The notes under the pieces: model-generated
Databases searched by the model: none
Told to the model about the DNA's origin: nothing
The model's input: the letters and a program-made list of their open reading frames with translations, nothing else
NCBI GenBank assembly: GCA_021904315.1
Contig: CM038912.1
Span: 7,899,061 to 7,963,060, forward strand
Reading direction: 5' to 3'
From: Sphagnum magellanicum
Lineage: Eukaryota; Streptophyta; Sphagnopsida; Sphagnales; Sphagnaceae
Length of the DNA: 64,000 nucleotides
Shown: positions 25,501 through 38,080 of the stretch, in pieces
Layout: the number at the start of each line of letters is the position of its first letter
Numbering within the stretch: the stretch's first letter is position 1
Program-made: the position numbers and the translations under genes

Positions 25501-27300
25501 ATTTTAATGAAAGCTTCATATTGAAATTGTGAGGAGAAGAGGTTAAGAATAATATGGTAAAGGAGATGGAGATTTATCCAATTTAATAATATTCTCCTCA
25601 CTTCTCTTCACATTTTTTAATTTTCTTTGTATGTTCCCATATGGTTTTCAATAGTTCATCATTATTTATGTCAATCTTAATTTTGGATTTATTACATTTC
25701 ATGTCCATGTAGGTGGTTGAGGGGTGGGGGCGAGGTGGGGCGGGGAGGGGGGGAAGGGGAGAATGAGATAATTATTAGGAAAGAAATATGGTAGTCCATG
25801 AAAAGGCACATTTATTGAGCTTTTTCATATTATTATGGGTGACAAATGAGAAAGGATTAGTTCTTTCATTGGTGAGATTGTAGTTTTCCCTTAGATGTAT
25901 GGATGATTTGATTTTTTTTAAATCTCAAATTATGAAAAACAACCATGTGAGAGAATTGAACCGTGGCCAATTTGGTCTTGCCCATTGTAGCACATGGTGG
26001 ATTTACACATGAAATCAACATTAATAGACAATACCAAAAAAAAAGAAAAGTTAGTATTGAGTAGTTTCTATAATTTTTCAGAGTCAAGATTCAAGACTTG
26101 TTAGAAGGATGTCCATTGTCAAGGGCCAAAGTTGTAACACTTAAGATGAAAATCTCCAATTTACTCGAATAGGGTTGAAAGTAGAGTGACCAAGATTAGG
26201 TAAACAAAAGTCACCATAAATTAAAATTGTCATTGAGACCTCAAAGCTCATCATGAGACAAGTTACAAGTTACAACAAAACAAGCTTAATAAGATTTCAA
26301 ACGTGAACCAAAAACCTCAAAAATTTGTAACATATGACCAATAAAAAAAACTCAAGGGAAAACGGTATGTTACATGCCCATCGCCCAATTGCAAAATAAA
26401 AATGGTGTTTCCCAATATCAAAGTTAAACATCAAGTGCTTATTGGCTATGGGCAACCTTTTAGTCCCCAATAGTTCAATGATAAAGAACATTCTCAAAAA
26501 TATAAAACTTTTGAACAAACATCCAAATGAGTTGTCAATCAATTTTGAAGTTTGCTTTCCATAAAACTAAATGGATTAAAACATTACCCATCTTCCACAA
26601 AGTCAAAAATTTGCACAATTATTAGTTGTCACAGTTTTTTATCACACAATAAACATCTTCAATCAAATTAAGGTGCAATTGAAAGAAAGTTTTATGGTCA
26701 AGGCCCAACCAATATTGGTGATAGACAAGCCTAAATGCATCCATTGATTCATGATAAGGGAAATGGTTACCAAGTTCATAGATCAATTCTTCAACTATAG
26801 ATACACACTAAAATTTCATTTTTGCCATTGCCTTTGCATAAACAATTTGAATTACAATTTTTTTTATAGAAGTGGCATGGTTTGTATACCTTGCCCAAAT
26901 ATTTTGCCCCCAATTCAAAAGCCAAGTGACTAATCTTCTTATTCAAATTTGTGGGTATCATCAATGCATTCCACCAACCCATTGACATTGAAATGTTTTA
27001 AAATATTTTTTTTGAACATTTTTTTTTCTTGGAAGACTGGTCACAATACATCCGAAACAAATTTAATTTACAAAAAAAACTATAGCAATGAAATCATGAA
27101 AACATCTCAAAATTGGGAAATTTTGACGAAGGAATGCATAATATTTAGTGTTCGAATGGATTTAATAACAAATTACTAAATAATTAATTAAATATCAAAT
27201 CTTAACTTCAATAGTTGGTTTTTTAATTTTGAAATTTTTGGTAAGTAATGTTTATAAGAAATAATAAACATGAATTTGTTGTTTTTGTGGGATAGTCTAA
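25501..27300. repeat. AT-rich intergenic DNA with a partial fold-back repeat copy and a G-rich block
   Basis: 25610-25800 resembles the arms of the fold-back element at 50618-51247 (shared TCATCATTATTTATGTCAAT). 25719-25761 on the + strand is a G-run block (GGGGTGGGGG...CGGGGAGGGGGGG) with quadruplex potential. 26297-26988 may be the decayed distal end of the hAT relic that follows, but no motif is secure there. Confidence 0.5.
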
Positions 27301-27601
27301 ATGTGTTTAAATTATCACATTTTTAAATTCAAGGAAAGGCAAGTATGAAGTTTGAATTCGATAGTCGAATATTTTAGAATTCAATTTAATAAAAATTATA
27401 ATTTTTTTTGCACAAGTAATAAATAAATTTCCAAAAAATTGACAAAATAAGAAATAATTTAATCTATGCCAAAACCGTTCATGTACTACAATGTCAATAA
27501 AAGTAATAAACAAGCCGAGCTAAACATCACTTGGACATCATAAAACTAATCCAAATTGCTTGCTGCCAAGGTCACAATTATTGAATCAATTTCCATTTTC
27601 A

Positions 27602-28560
27602 TCAACAATGGTAATATTTTTCAAGTACATGTTTCAACAAATTCAACGCACCAATCCATTGAATTTTTATGTTATGAAATAGCTTATTGCCTTTTGTTTC
27701 CATGATTTGGGTCAATTTAATTAACTTTAGGTGACACTTTGGAGATTTGTAGAAAAATGTGTAAATGGATTGGAGCAAATCCTTGAGGTGTGCCACCATA
27801 GGCAAAGTAAAAAAAGTTAGGATTGCCAAGTTGGTATTGTGTGCCATATAGTGGATCCCCATCAAAAAAAGGACCATGTAAATTTCACAATTGAATTATA
27901 ACCTTACCTCAAGCACCTTGAAAGGTATCACACCATTTGCACAAAAGCATAACAACTTAAAGGGCATCTCAACTTCTATTAAGACTCCAACACTAAATAA
28001 AAAATTCATTACAACCTTTGTCAAAATTTGGGCATTGGAACCTTCAAGAATGTGTGCAATTGGAAGCAAAACATGGATTCTGCACCTTTTTTGAACACAA
28101 TAGCCATGGATAGAAATCCAACTCTAATTATTTAGAGTAGTCACTTCATCACAAGTCAATCCCACAAACCTAGTTACTTGAATAGTAGATTTGCTAGTTG
28201 CAAAAACTTGGTTGTGAACATGTTCAATAATCTCCCACTTGATTATGCCATTCCAATGTTTCTTGAGGTTGGTTTTTAACTTCAAAGAAACAAAAAACAA
28301 GGTTTGTAATTTCATAGTTAATCATTGGCTTTCCCTTGTTGAATACATAGAAATAAATAAAGATTGTATTATTTTCTTTTTGTTGTTTTGTTCACCTTCA
28401 TCTTGAACTTGTTCAAAAATAGAAGATCGATTCATTAATACATACACTGTTTCATTTTTGGCATGAACACACCACCTAGGATCCATAACCTTCAATCTTT
28501 ATTCATTTTTCCTTTCCCCCACGTGTTTATCAAATGAATCCCACTTGGGGACCAACAATT
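27602..28560 (-). pseudogene. hAT-like transposase relic (relic 2, different family)
   Basis: Minus-strand fragments in transposase order. KVMDPRWCVHAKNETVYV..NRSSIFEQV (about 28400-28500) comes first, then WNGIIKWEIIEHVHNQVFATSK and RFVGLTCDEVTTL (28130-28260). The MGIHYMAHNTNLAIL box (about 27820-27870) follows, then LLQSIYTFFYKSPKCHLKLIKLTQIMETKGNK with a W at the next conserved site (27640-27790). These match plant zinc-finger/hAT transposases with a GxHCMAHRTNLA-type box and a TCDEV motif. Stops and frameshifts interrupt it, so it is non-functional. Flanking sequence to about 28930 and down to about 26300 may belong to it. Confidence 0.7.
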
Positions 28561-29940
28561 TTTCCTTGTGTTTAGTTTTGTTATAGATCATGCATTGAAT
28601 TGATATTAGATTCTTAACAAACATCAAACATAACTTCAACCCAAAGCATTTTCATGGACTAAAAATCTTGGAACTTCCTCACATTATTTATTTAGGTTTA
28701 GATGTTCTTTTGCCATTGCATGAATGACATTTGGATTTAAAGGGATAGATTCAAGTATGGACACATGAAGGCAAAAGGTAGCAAACAAAACAATAATATC
28801 CACATCGATCTCAATAGAAAAAGGTGTAGGTTCAAAAATTTGTGCAAGGCAATTTCAAATCTCCCCTTATTTGCTTGATTTTGTTTTAGGGATGATTTCA
28901 AGTTTTAAATTCGTTGAACCTCTCTAAAAAAACATCTAAACCTAAAGATTGTAGGCATGATGATCATAGGTGCCATCTAAAAGCTTTAAAAAATGATGAA
29001 TTTGGTGGACCTCAACTTCCAAGTTCCCATTCCATAGCAATTTCGATTGCAAAACTCAAAATACCCCCCCAAAAAAAGAGAGTATAAGGTTTAAGGAAGA
29101 ATTTAGTGAAAATTCAAGAACATACAAAAAATAATAGGGTTACAAGTTGCTTACTTGTGATAGATTTGGGCTATAAAGTCTAGACTTTGAGCTTTGAAAT
29201 GGCAAGCTTGAAGGTTTGATGTAAATTGTAACAAAATAAAATTTTGATGTTGGATGGAACTTGAAGGTTTGAAGTAAGTTGTAAAAGAACAAAACTTGGA
29301 TGTTGGGTGATAGGGCTAGAATGAACAACTTGAATGTTGAACAATGAAAAATCAAAACTTGTCATTCAACACAAGAATCAATCATCCAAAAATCAGATTA
29401 CATTGTACAAATATTCCAATTTTCATTGTGACATAGAGGTTTAAGGGTTTAAATTTTAACTTGTAAATAATGAGTTTAGGGTTTAGGGTTTAGGGTTGAG
29501 CAAGTTGAAAGTAATGAAGAACCACTAACCATCAAAGCAAAAAAGGGTCTTAAAAAAAAAGAGTCTCCCTCCAAAATGAATGGCCATATGCTCATAATTA
29601 TAGTGACTCTAAGATGAACCTGAGTTATGCTCATGATTTAGTAACTCTAAGATTAACCTGAGTTGTTCATGGCGATTGGAACAAGTTACCAAGGTGATCT
29701 TTGTGCGACAAATGACTAACCCTAGATCGGCATGATGGCGAGATCTTGCCCTAATGCAAGGGCCTTTTACATAAAAAATGACATTAAAAAAAAGTACCCT
29801 AATTTACAGTATACTTTTTGTGAACCAACCTCTTTTTAATTTTGAAAAAGTCAAAATTTTGGCCCAAAAAACAACACTGGTTAAGACCTCAGGTTAATGC
29901 CTCCATAGCAAAATTAGGCTTACCGACGCGAAGTAAAGAA
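28561..29940. other. Intergenic region with short telomere-type array
   Basis: No gene seen. 29475-29497 holds three consecutive TTTAGGG units. 29588-29670 is an imperfect duplication of about 50 bp around GTGACTCTAAGATGAACCTGAG. 29205-29320 contains repeated TTGGATGTTGG / GAAGGTTTGA words. Confidence 0.55.
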
Positions 29941-29959
29941 GTAGCGTCTGGCATGTACC

Positions 29960-30112
29960 TCGTTCGTTAGGAATCGTATATCGTTCGTTCATCGTTCGTT
30001 CATCGTTCGTTTGTCGTTCGTTCGTAATTCGTTTGTCGTTGGTTTGCATTTCGTTCGGCGTTCGTTGGGATTTCGTTTGTCGCGGGTTCGTTCGTTCGTG
30101 GTTCGTGGTTCG
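29960..30112 (+). repeat. CGTTCGTT minisatellite upstream of DSK2
   Basis: About 150 bp of degenerate TCGTTCGTT units, drifting to TTCGTTTGTCG and GTTCGTGG. It is CpG-dense in an otherwise AT-rich neighbourhood. It lies about 300-450 bp before the DSK2 start codon, in the probable promoter or 5' leader. The minus-strand open frames across it (30000-30584 and 29989-30195) are repeat artefacts. Confidence 0.8.
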
Positions 30113-30408
30113 TGCCGAAGGCTACGTAAAGCACGCGAGAGCAAACCCTGGTGGCGACGACAGAGAGGGCGATGTGCGAGAGCTCCAGCGAGCAAACCTT
30201 AGTAGCAGGTAGTTGCTTTCTTTGACGTCTTTTGTTTGCAGCCCTTGTCTCAGAGAAGACGCAGACTGCAGATTGATATCGAGACAGACAAAGAAAGACA
30301 GACAGAGAGAAAAGGAGATTCGTCTGGAGAGGTGGTGTGGAGGAAGAGCACAGGAGTGGAAAGAGATTTTTTTTACTCTTTGCTGTTTTCTCGAAAGGAT
30401 CTCTGGCG

Positions 30409-33400
30409 ATGGGAGAGGAGGCGGAGGGAGGAGTGGATGCCAGCGGCGGAAGTGTCACAGTGCATGTGCGATGCTCAAATGGTAACAAGTTTTCTCTGGC
30501 GGTGGATTTGACGTCGACGGTGCGGGACTTGAAGATGATGTTAGTGGAGCGCTCGGAGATTCCGGCCGACCAACAGCGGCTCATCTACAAAGGACGTGTG
30601 CTGAAAGATGAAAGTTCCCTCGACAGCTATGGTGCGTTTTCTTTTTGGTCCTTGTGCTATTGGTTCCGTCTCGCCGTTGCCTATGGAGCTTTTATTTTTC
30701 GATTGTCATACTTTTTTTGTGGCTGTTGTTTCTCCCGTCGGGATTTCGGATACGCTACGTTTTTCCGGTGGGGAGAGACGCATGTGCCAGCTTTGTTTTT
30801 GTTTTATGCGATTTGGTTCCAGATGCGGATATATAGATGGCCGTATTGATGTGTGTCACTGTTGTTTTTATCTGCCATGGAGTCGGATCCTGTCCCCTTT
30901 TTCCTCTCATAAGGTCTGGTTTCGGGACTAGGGCTTGTTGCGGAATGCTGATCTATTGTTGCCTGATATAGAATCGCATAAGGATGTCAATTTTGTATGG
31001 TTGTGTTGGCAAAGGACAGGATTAGCATCCTCTCATCAAGTTTTGCAGACCTGGTGGTTTGCTGCAAATCGGGGATTCATATCTATTTTCTATGTGTTTG
31101 ACCCCTGTTTGATTAATGGATGTGATGCAACATGCTTGCTTTAGATAGGTTGGTGTACATAAGATGTGAGGATGATGATCACATGCTTCATATGCTCAAG
31201 AAGTAAGCTTGTATGAAAGAAACATGTTGTCCTTTTAGAAATGACAGTTTCATGAATCTGGTTGTTTTGAATATCAGTTAGTTGTGTTGGGATTTTGTTA
31301 CCAGCTTGGTGCTCCTTTCTAGAGGGAGGAACCTGGTCCCTTTGTGGAGATGGTATTTGAGTAGCTTCCTCATTGTTTAGGAGTGGTTGTGTTATAACAT
31401 GCAGAGTTGTCATCTGCAGCTCCATATCTGTGGGCTCTACTGCCCAATTGATAGGGTTAAGGTGCTATGTGATTTGGCACTCTTCACTTTCATGTCAATT
31501 GTGTAGAATTGATTTCAGAGTCTTGGACATCACTTCTCCTACAGTTGGGATGTGACCTAGGTTCTGACCATTTCATTTTTCTTTGCACCAGGCCTGCAAC
31601 ATGATCACACTGTCCATCTGGTTCGTGGAGCTCCGGCGTCAACTACACCTGCCTCCAGTGCAACAGCAGTACCTACTAGTCCAGCACAGGTCCCTGCAGC
31701 AGCAGCTCCAGCAGCCAACTCTGCAAGGCTAGGGGTCACTACTGGCCCAGGGGGCAATGGTCTTGGATTCCCTAATTTGGGTGGATTTGGTGCGGGCGGT
31801 GGTGCTGGATTCTCAGAGTTTCAGCAGGTGCAAGAGCAGTTGATGCAGAACCCAAATCTGATGAGAGAGATGATGAACATGCCAGCAGTGCAGAATTTGA
31901 TGAACAACCCTGATCTTATGCGCACCTTAATCATGAGTAATCCACAGATGAGGGATATTATTGACCGCAACCCTGACCTGGCACAAATACTCAATGACCC
32001 TGGGACACTGCGGCAGACGCTGGATGCTGCCAGGAATCCAGAACTCATGCGCGAAATGATGAGGAATACCGATCGGGCCATGAGCAACATTGAAGCATCA
32101 CCAGAAGGCTTCAACATGCTCAGGCGCATGTATGAAACAGTTCAAGAGCCTCTGTTGAATGCAGCAACGATGGGTGGAGAGGGAGGAAATGATTTGGCAT
32201 CCAACCCTTTTGCAGCTTTTTTGGGCTCTCAGGGAGTTACACAAGGACGCAGCCAAACTCTGAGCACAAATAATACTGCTGGAACACAACTGGGCACTGG
32301 AACTACTGTTCCAAACACAGCACCCCTTCCAAATCCCTGGAACCCTTCAGGTAAGTATTTCATTATATGTGACTTCTCTCTGTATGAAGCTTTTTTTTGA
32401 TGCTCATTGTAGCAATGTAGGGTTGCAGTGAGATGCTATGATTAGCTTGAGTGCACTTGTTGGTTAAAATTATCTTAAATTATCCTTTTGAGATATTGAT
32501 TGTAGAGTCTTAAAAGGAGTTTAGGAGGAAAACCATGGAATTGTGAATTTCTACTTTCTGCTACTTTGTTCCCTGTGGCAGCTTATACAAAGGGCTAGTT
32601 ATGTGTTCCAGTCTCTCTCTTCTTCCAGCGATGAGCATAGGCAAAAGGCCACCACCTTCACAAGTGACCTTTTGTGGAGTGTTGGTTGATTTCATTTCTT
32701 CTGTTTGTTGATGTTGGTGGGTCAGCATCATGGCTGTGTCTCCAACGAGTATGAATGTTGTTGCAGAAACTCTGTCTGTTGGTTAATGTAGGCCTCTCTA
32801 TGCCTTAGGCTTAGATGCTTGGTTGTATAGGGACAAACTAAAATGAAACAAATCTGACCTCACAAGCTTGTTGCAGCTTGAATGAGTAGACTATTGAAAC
32901 TTTTGCTCAGTGATGTCTCTTATGTGCTAGCCAACATCATGACTGGGTCTTGCTGTTGCCTCCAGAAATGTACACAAACATAAGATGAAGCTGTTTGTGT
33001 AGTGGTTGGCCCAGAGTGTTGGGAGGATTATTGTACACTCATCCACAGCCGCCATCAGGAGCTGATGAAGTCAGTGTGCACTTATGGCATCTCATCACTG
33101 CTATTCATGATGAAGCTGATAGTCTGATATCTTGTGAGTGACTCTCATAAGGTTATGACTGCCCTCATTCTTGTAGTGTTGGATCCAAAGTTTTTTTGTG
33201 GAGATTTCTCTGCAATCTCATAGATATATGTATGACGTTAACCTATACACACTGGCCAGAGCTGATGAAGTCAGTAGGGATGTTATGGTAGCTGGTTGTT
33301 ACCATATATGTTGCTGTTAAAGGCCACTGAAGTTGCATGTGACTATTGCTGTTGTTCAAAATGGTTCTTACTCTTTCCCTGTTTTTATGTGTTTTTATGT

Positions 33401-35760
33401 TTGGGGATTTTTTCCCCTGTTCTTTCTTTCCACTGGTATATCATCAGATCTAAGATCTCTATAAGCTTATTATTGGGTCATCTATCATTTCTATCCAGGT
33501 AAGGTATGGAGAAGGTCAATACTAATGAAGATACATTATTCAATTGGTTGAGTTGGTGGGCCTTGTTAGGCTGTGTCTGTAGACATAGGGTGAGGTTGGG
33601 TGAGTTTCCACTACTAGATGAGATTCAACTAGGGAGCAAGTCTTTGGAGCTGATCTTCACCTGTAGCTGATGAGTTTTTGTATGATTGTGGTACCAGCTA
33701 CTGGAGCTGGTGCAGGTGGAGTGCCAGCCAGTCAGCCACCAGCTGGAACTGCACCAACAGCTGTGCCAGGTGGAGGACTTCCCAACTTGGGAGGACTGCC
33801 AGGTCTTGGCTTGCCAGATCTTGGATCATTGGGTGCTGGAGGAATGCTGGATCCAAGCACAATGCAGCAGATGCTGCAGAACCCCCAAATCCAGCAGATG
33901 ATGCAAGGCTTGCTATCCAACCCTCAGTACATGAGTCAGGTACAGTCATAGTTTGAACCTCAATTGAGTTTGTTTGCTTTCTGGTCTATGATTTTTATCA
34001 GTACAGGTGTCATATCAAAGTGGTAGTTTGCAGTGCTGGAAAGATAGAGCATCAGTGGCCAGACCATCCTGGGGTTGTGTTTTCTGAAAATTAGGTTACT
34101 TTGTTCCCACTGGCAAGTGACAAATCATGCACTATTAAGTTTGATTTATCTATGGCCCTTCTTGTCAAAATGCTAGGATATGCTCATACTGGTCAGGAGT
34201 GTCAATGGAGTTGTGCGATGGATAGGGATGCAATCACTCATAAGGTCTTGACACAGCAGTGACTTCACAATTTTTTTTCATTTGTTTTTGCAGATAATGC
34301 AAATGCAACCACAGTTGCGGTCACTTTTGAATCAGAACCCTCATTTTAGGGAGATGCTGCAGAGCCCTGACTTCATTCGTCAAATCAGTAGCCCTGAAAG
34401 TTTGCAGGTATATTTTCATATGACAATATGCTGAAAGTATCCTTCTCATATTGGCTTAAGTTTTGGTTTTCTGCCACTTTGTGGGTGGTTCTGCCATAAT
34501 AAAAAGTGATGTCTTCTGCAAAGCAGAGAGGTTCCCACAGCTAGTGTCAGCTATGTCTAAAGCAACTCCTGTCTCTTTTGCGTCACTTCAAAGTAACCAC
34601 ATCAGATAGTTGTGTTGATTTTTCTGCTCAAGTAGAGGACATCTTGAAAGAGATTCCTACAAATCTCAACAGTGTGGTTTCAAAAATTGTAGTTGCAGTA
34701 ATTTGAGCCAGTGCAATACAGAAACTTACTGTCCAGTATGTGGGATTCAGGAACTGATGCAGCTACAGCAAGCTATGTCTGGCCAACGTCAGGGTCGACA
34801 TGTACCTGGACAGTAAGCACTGGACCCTCTTTGATTTCAAGTTAGAACTGATGCAAAAGCAATGTGGACAGGTGCATAGAGCATCCAGTGCCTTCCTGTT
34901 TGCTGTCTGCTGTAACCTCTTCCTCTATTTAAAGTCTCCAGTTAAGACTCACTTTGTTGTAATGCTATGGGGAGGAAGATTTCCAGTACATCAATGGAGA
35001 GTTTGTCTATCTTTGCAGTTCACTAGATCCAGATTGTTTCTGCTGGAACCTCTGCATAGGGTTGGAAAAGCATTTTCTCTTGGTTTTTAGTCAATTTTTC
35101 TCACCTTCCAAGTGCCTTGCACACCAGTTAACTTAAATTTAAAAGTGATCCAAAAGATGATGATAAACACTTTGGCTGGACCTACATGTGTTCTTCTGTA
35201 GTGTATGCTTTATCAGGAGCTGCTTAAGACTATTCTCTTGTTGTTGCAGAGTCCCAGGACAGACAGGAACTGGTATGGGCGGTAATCCTAATTTGGATAT
35301 AAGCTCACTCCTAGGTATGTTTGGTGGCCTTGGCACCGTAATTGGAAACACTCCTGAAGGTAAGTAAACCAATGCATCTGTAAGAAAAGCTCTCTACTTT
35401 TTTTGTTTTCCTGATTAGTTCAATTCACACTGTTTGCAGTGGAATCTTGTAGTGTCTATTTGTGTGCATGGGTTTTTCCAATCCTCCTTCTCCAGTTAGG
35501 TGGTGCTTAAAACTTGTCTGCTATCTGAACTTATGTTGCAGATTTGTGATTAGTGAAAATTGCCCATGAGACTGCATAACCTTTGGGTATTATATTTGGT
35601 TGCAGTCAATACTGTTGCCCCAGAGCAACTCTATGCATCACAACTGTCTCAGCTGCAAGAAATGGGGTTCTTAGACACACAGGAAAATGTTCGAGCCCTG
35701 GTTGCTGTTGGTGGAAATGTGAATGCAGCAGTGGAGCGGCTGCTTGGCAATCTTCAATAA
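30409..35760 (+). CDS. DSK2: Ubiquilin/DSK2 ubiquitin shuttle protein, 554 aa, seven exons
   Basis: Exons: 30409-30631, 31592-32350, 33698-33939, 34294-34407, 34751-34812, 35250-35359, 35606-35760. They join in frame to 1665 nt. The ubiquitin-like domain (about 15-88) contains [22 protein letters not shown] and ends in VHLVRG. An Ala/Thr/Pro-rich linker follows. STI1 repeats rich in NP(D/N/E)LMR begin near residue 148 ([15 protein letters not shown]). A second STI1 pair lies at about 375-445 ([21 protein letters not shown]). The UBA domain (510-554) has the QEMGF motif and ends VERLLGNLQ. Ubiquilins carry ubiquitinated or hydrophobic clients to the proteasome and, in plants, to autophagy, in the cytosol and nucleus. 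Length and domain order are typical. The ATG at 30409 is the first in frame before the UBL domain. Confidence 0.95.
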
Positions 35761-36600
35761 AATAACCACAATGACAGGATTTCAGTTGACCCTTTTGAAT
35801 GGTGGTGTTGACTATACAATCTGGAGTCTGCTCACAAGTGGTTTCAGAGAGACTGCTCTGCTAATTGTACTGTTTCCCTAAAATCAGTAGTATACTTGGA
35901 AGAGAGTAGGGAAATATATCTGGTGCTAGTTCTCCTGTAGAACTTAAGAGAATTTGACTACTTTTGAGATGTGTAGCACACTCCCGATTCTTAACTTCCA
36001 AAGAATTATAACAACCTGGGGTCTATGTGCGGAGAGATAAAAAGGTTTGCTTCAACTGACTGAGGTGATTTCTGGTGACAACAAAAATGTGGGGCAGGGT
36101 TGGGTGGCATAGTAGGCCTCTAGAGGTTCTGTACTCTATAGTTTTATCTAGAGTCTCTTTGTTTTTTTGCTTCAACATTTGAAGGTTTGGGAAAAGGGAT
36201 GTGGCTATGCTCCCAGATCTAGCAGCTAATGCCTGTTGCAGGTACTAGCTGTTTTTACTTTCAGTGTGTTCAGCCTTTAATAGAGTTTAGCAATTTTGAG
36301 TGTTAGGCTCCTGGATGTGGGGATGGAAAGCACAGGTCCAGGCCAGAGGTCCCACCATTTCTTTGTATCCTGGAGTTGGCCATGCCATTCTGAAATGCTA
36401 TATAAGAGATGAACAAACTGTAAGACTTTGTCTGTGAGTCAGAATTGCACTTAAGAGTGAAAAATTCAAGCAAAGTTTTTCCTCAAGTTTTTTTGATGTA
36501 TCTGGTTTTGTAATGCTCTTTAATTATGTGGGAAATTTTGATGCTTTTCAGTGACGGTATTTGTGATGCATCGGTTTATTAGGGCTTGATGTTTTGAATT
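35761..36600 (+). other. Probable 3' UTR and flank of DSK2
   Basis: Moderate-GC, T-rich sequence with no open frame of note. AATAAAATAA follows the stop codon almost at once, and further T-rich stretches extend to about 36500. The exact polyadenylation site cannot be placed. Confidence 0.45.
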
Positions 36601-36989
36601 TAATGAATGAGGTTTGATGTTCATGGAGAGCGGTTTGCCATTTATTTGTTACTCTTAGCAATCAAGTGTCAACTGGTGTAGAAATGGATGCAAAATCCTT
36701 TCAATTTTTCTTGAAAAGTTCAGCAGTGGATGCAAAATCCCTTCAATTTTTCTTTGAAGTCCAGCAATGGATTCCCTTTCTGGACTGGTGCATTTATTAA
36801 CAAAGTTTGACATGTTTACTAAATCCATGGAAGTTGAAAATGGAGTTTAACGGAGATTTTGCTGTCCTCCATTAGTTCAATCTTTATCCATTGTTTTATG
36901 TTTTTAACTTTCCTAAGTTACATATCATCTAATTTACATTCATTGCCTTGAAGATAAAATAACAAAACGATTAGGCTTTGTAAGTTGTT

Positions 36990-37660
36990 CATCCATTGTC
37001 CAACTTTCTCAAATTGCTCCAATTCCTTGGGTTCATCCATTATCCAATTTCATCAAGTTCATCCAATACCCAACTTTTTCAAAATGTTCCATTGTCTAAT
37101 TTCCATGAGTTCATCCATTGTTGGACTTCACTAGTTGTCCCAACTTCCTTGGATTGATCCATTATCTAGCACCCCATGTTCATCCATGTCCAACTTCCTG
37201 AAATCATCCATTGTCCCACTTGTTTGCATTGCCCAACTTTATCAAGTTCATTAAGTGACCACTTGTCTCTTGATTGTCCAAGCTTCCCAAGGTCCATCCA
37301 CTGACCTCCTTACTGGAATAGTCTAACTTCCATGAGTCCATCCGTTGTCTAGCTCCTTTAAGTTCATCCATTGTCTAGCTCTCTTAAGTTCATCCATTGC
37401 CGACCTTTCACTTGTCGGTTAGTTGTCTTGGATTGTCCAACTTCCTTGGATCCATCCACTATTCCAACTACCTTGGGTTCATCACCGAAATTTGGCTGGC
37501 TATCTCATATTCATCCATTGTCTCACTTTCTCAAAAAGTCCTAATTCGCAAAAATCCATCTATTACCAATTCAACTGCCTTGAGTTCCATCCATTGTCTC
37601 ACTTCCTTCAATTCTACAAAGTCCTTGAATCCATCCATTTCCAAAAAATTAAGATAGTGG
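36990..37660 (+). repeat. Degenerate minisatellite, unit about 25-30 bp
   Basis: Repeated phrases of the form TTCATCCATTGTCCAACTT and CTCAAGTTCATCCA recur more than fifteen times with substitutions and small length changes. The open frames through it (37397-37836) are by-products of the repeat. Confidence 0.8.
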
Positions 37661-37752
37661 TTTTTTGTTCACTTTTTGTAGCAATGATAGGGGCCTTGCT
37701 TGACACACATGCAACAAAGAAGCCCCTCATGAATTATATTTTGCTTTCAGAG

Positions 37753-38080
37753 TTTTTTGGCCTTGCCTACCAAGGCAAGGATATTGTGTTTAGATTCATT
37801 ATACAGTATAGGAGCTTAATGGATTTTGGCCCCTAGGTAATCATAATAGGTCTATTTATTTTTATATGAGGATTTTTGAAAGATGATATTTTTGGCTTGT
37901 GTTGAAACTTGAGATTAGTTAATATAGTTCTAATATCTTGAAGGATTTTGGTTTCTTTTAGATGGTTTTTTTGAAGATTATATTTTTGCATGGTGAAATA
38001 TTTGAGTCTCCATAATTCTTCTTTTGCCTTAAGATACTTTTTAATGTAAATGGCGAGGCCACAGTGTGACACACCCCTTG
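37753..38080 (+). repeat. Dispersed repeat family P, copy 1
   Basis: About 328 bp that matches 57621-57915 (inside PHO1 intron 7) in opposite orientation. Shared words include TTTTGGCCCCTAGGTA, GGCTTGTGTTGAAACTTGAG, TTTTGCCTTAAGATAC and TGTGACACACCCCTT. One end holds a CCTTGCC...GGCAAGG hairpin. No coding content or long terminal inverted repeats were seen; the class is unknown. Confidence 0.8.

Noticed and set aside
30000..30584. 194-codon minus-strand frame near DSK2
   Set aside because: It is a shadow of the CGTTCGTT minisatellite and of DSK2 exon 1, with a repetitive Asn/Arg/Thr-rich translation.
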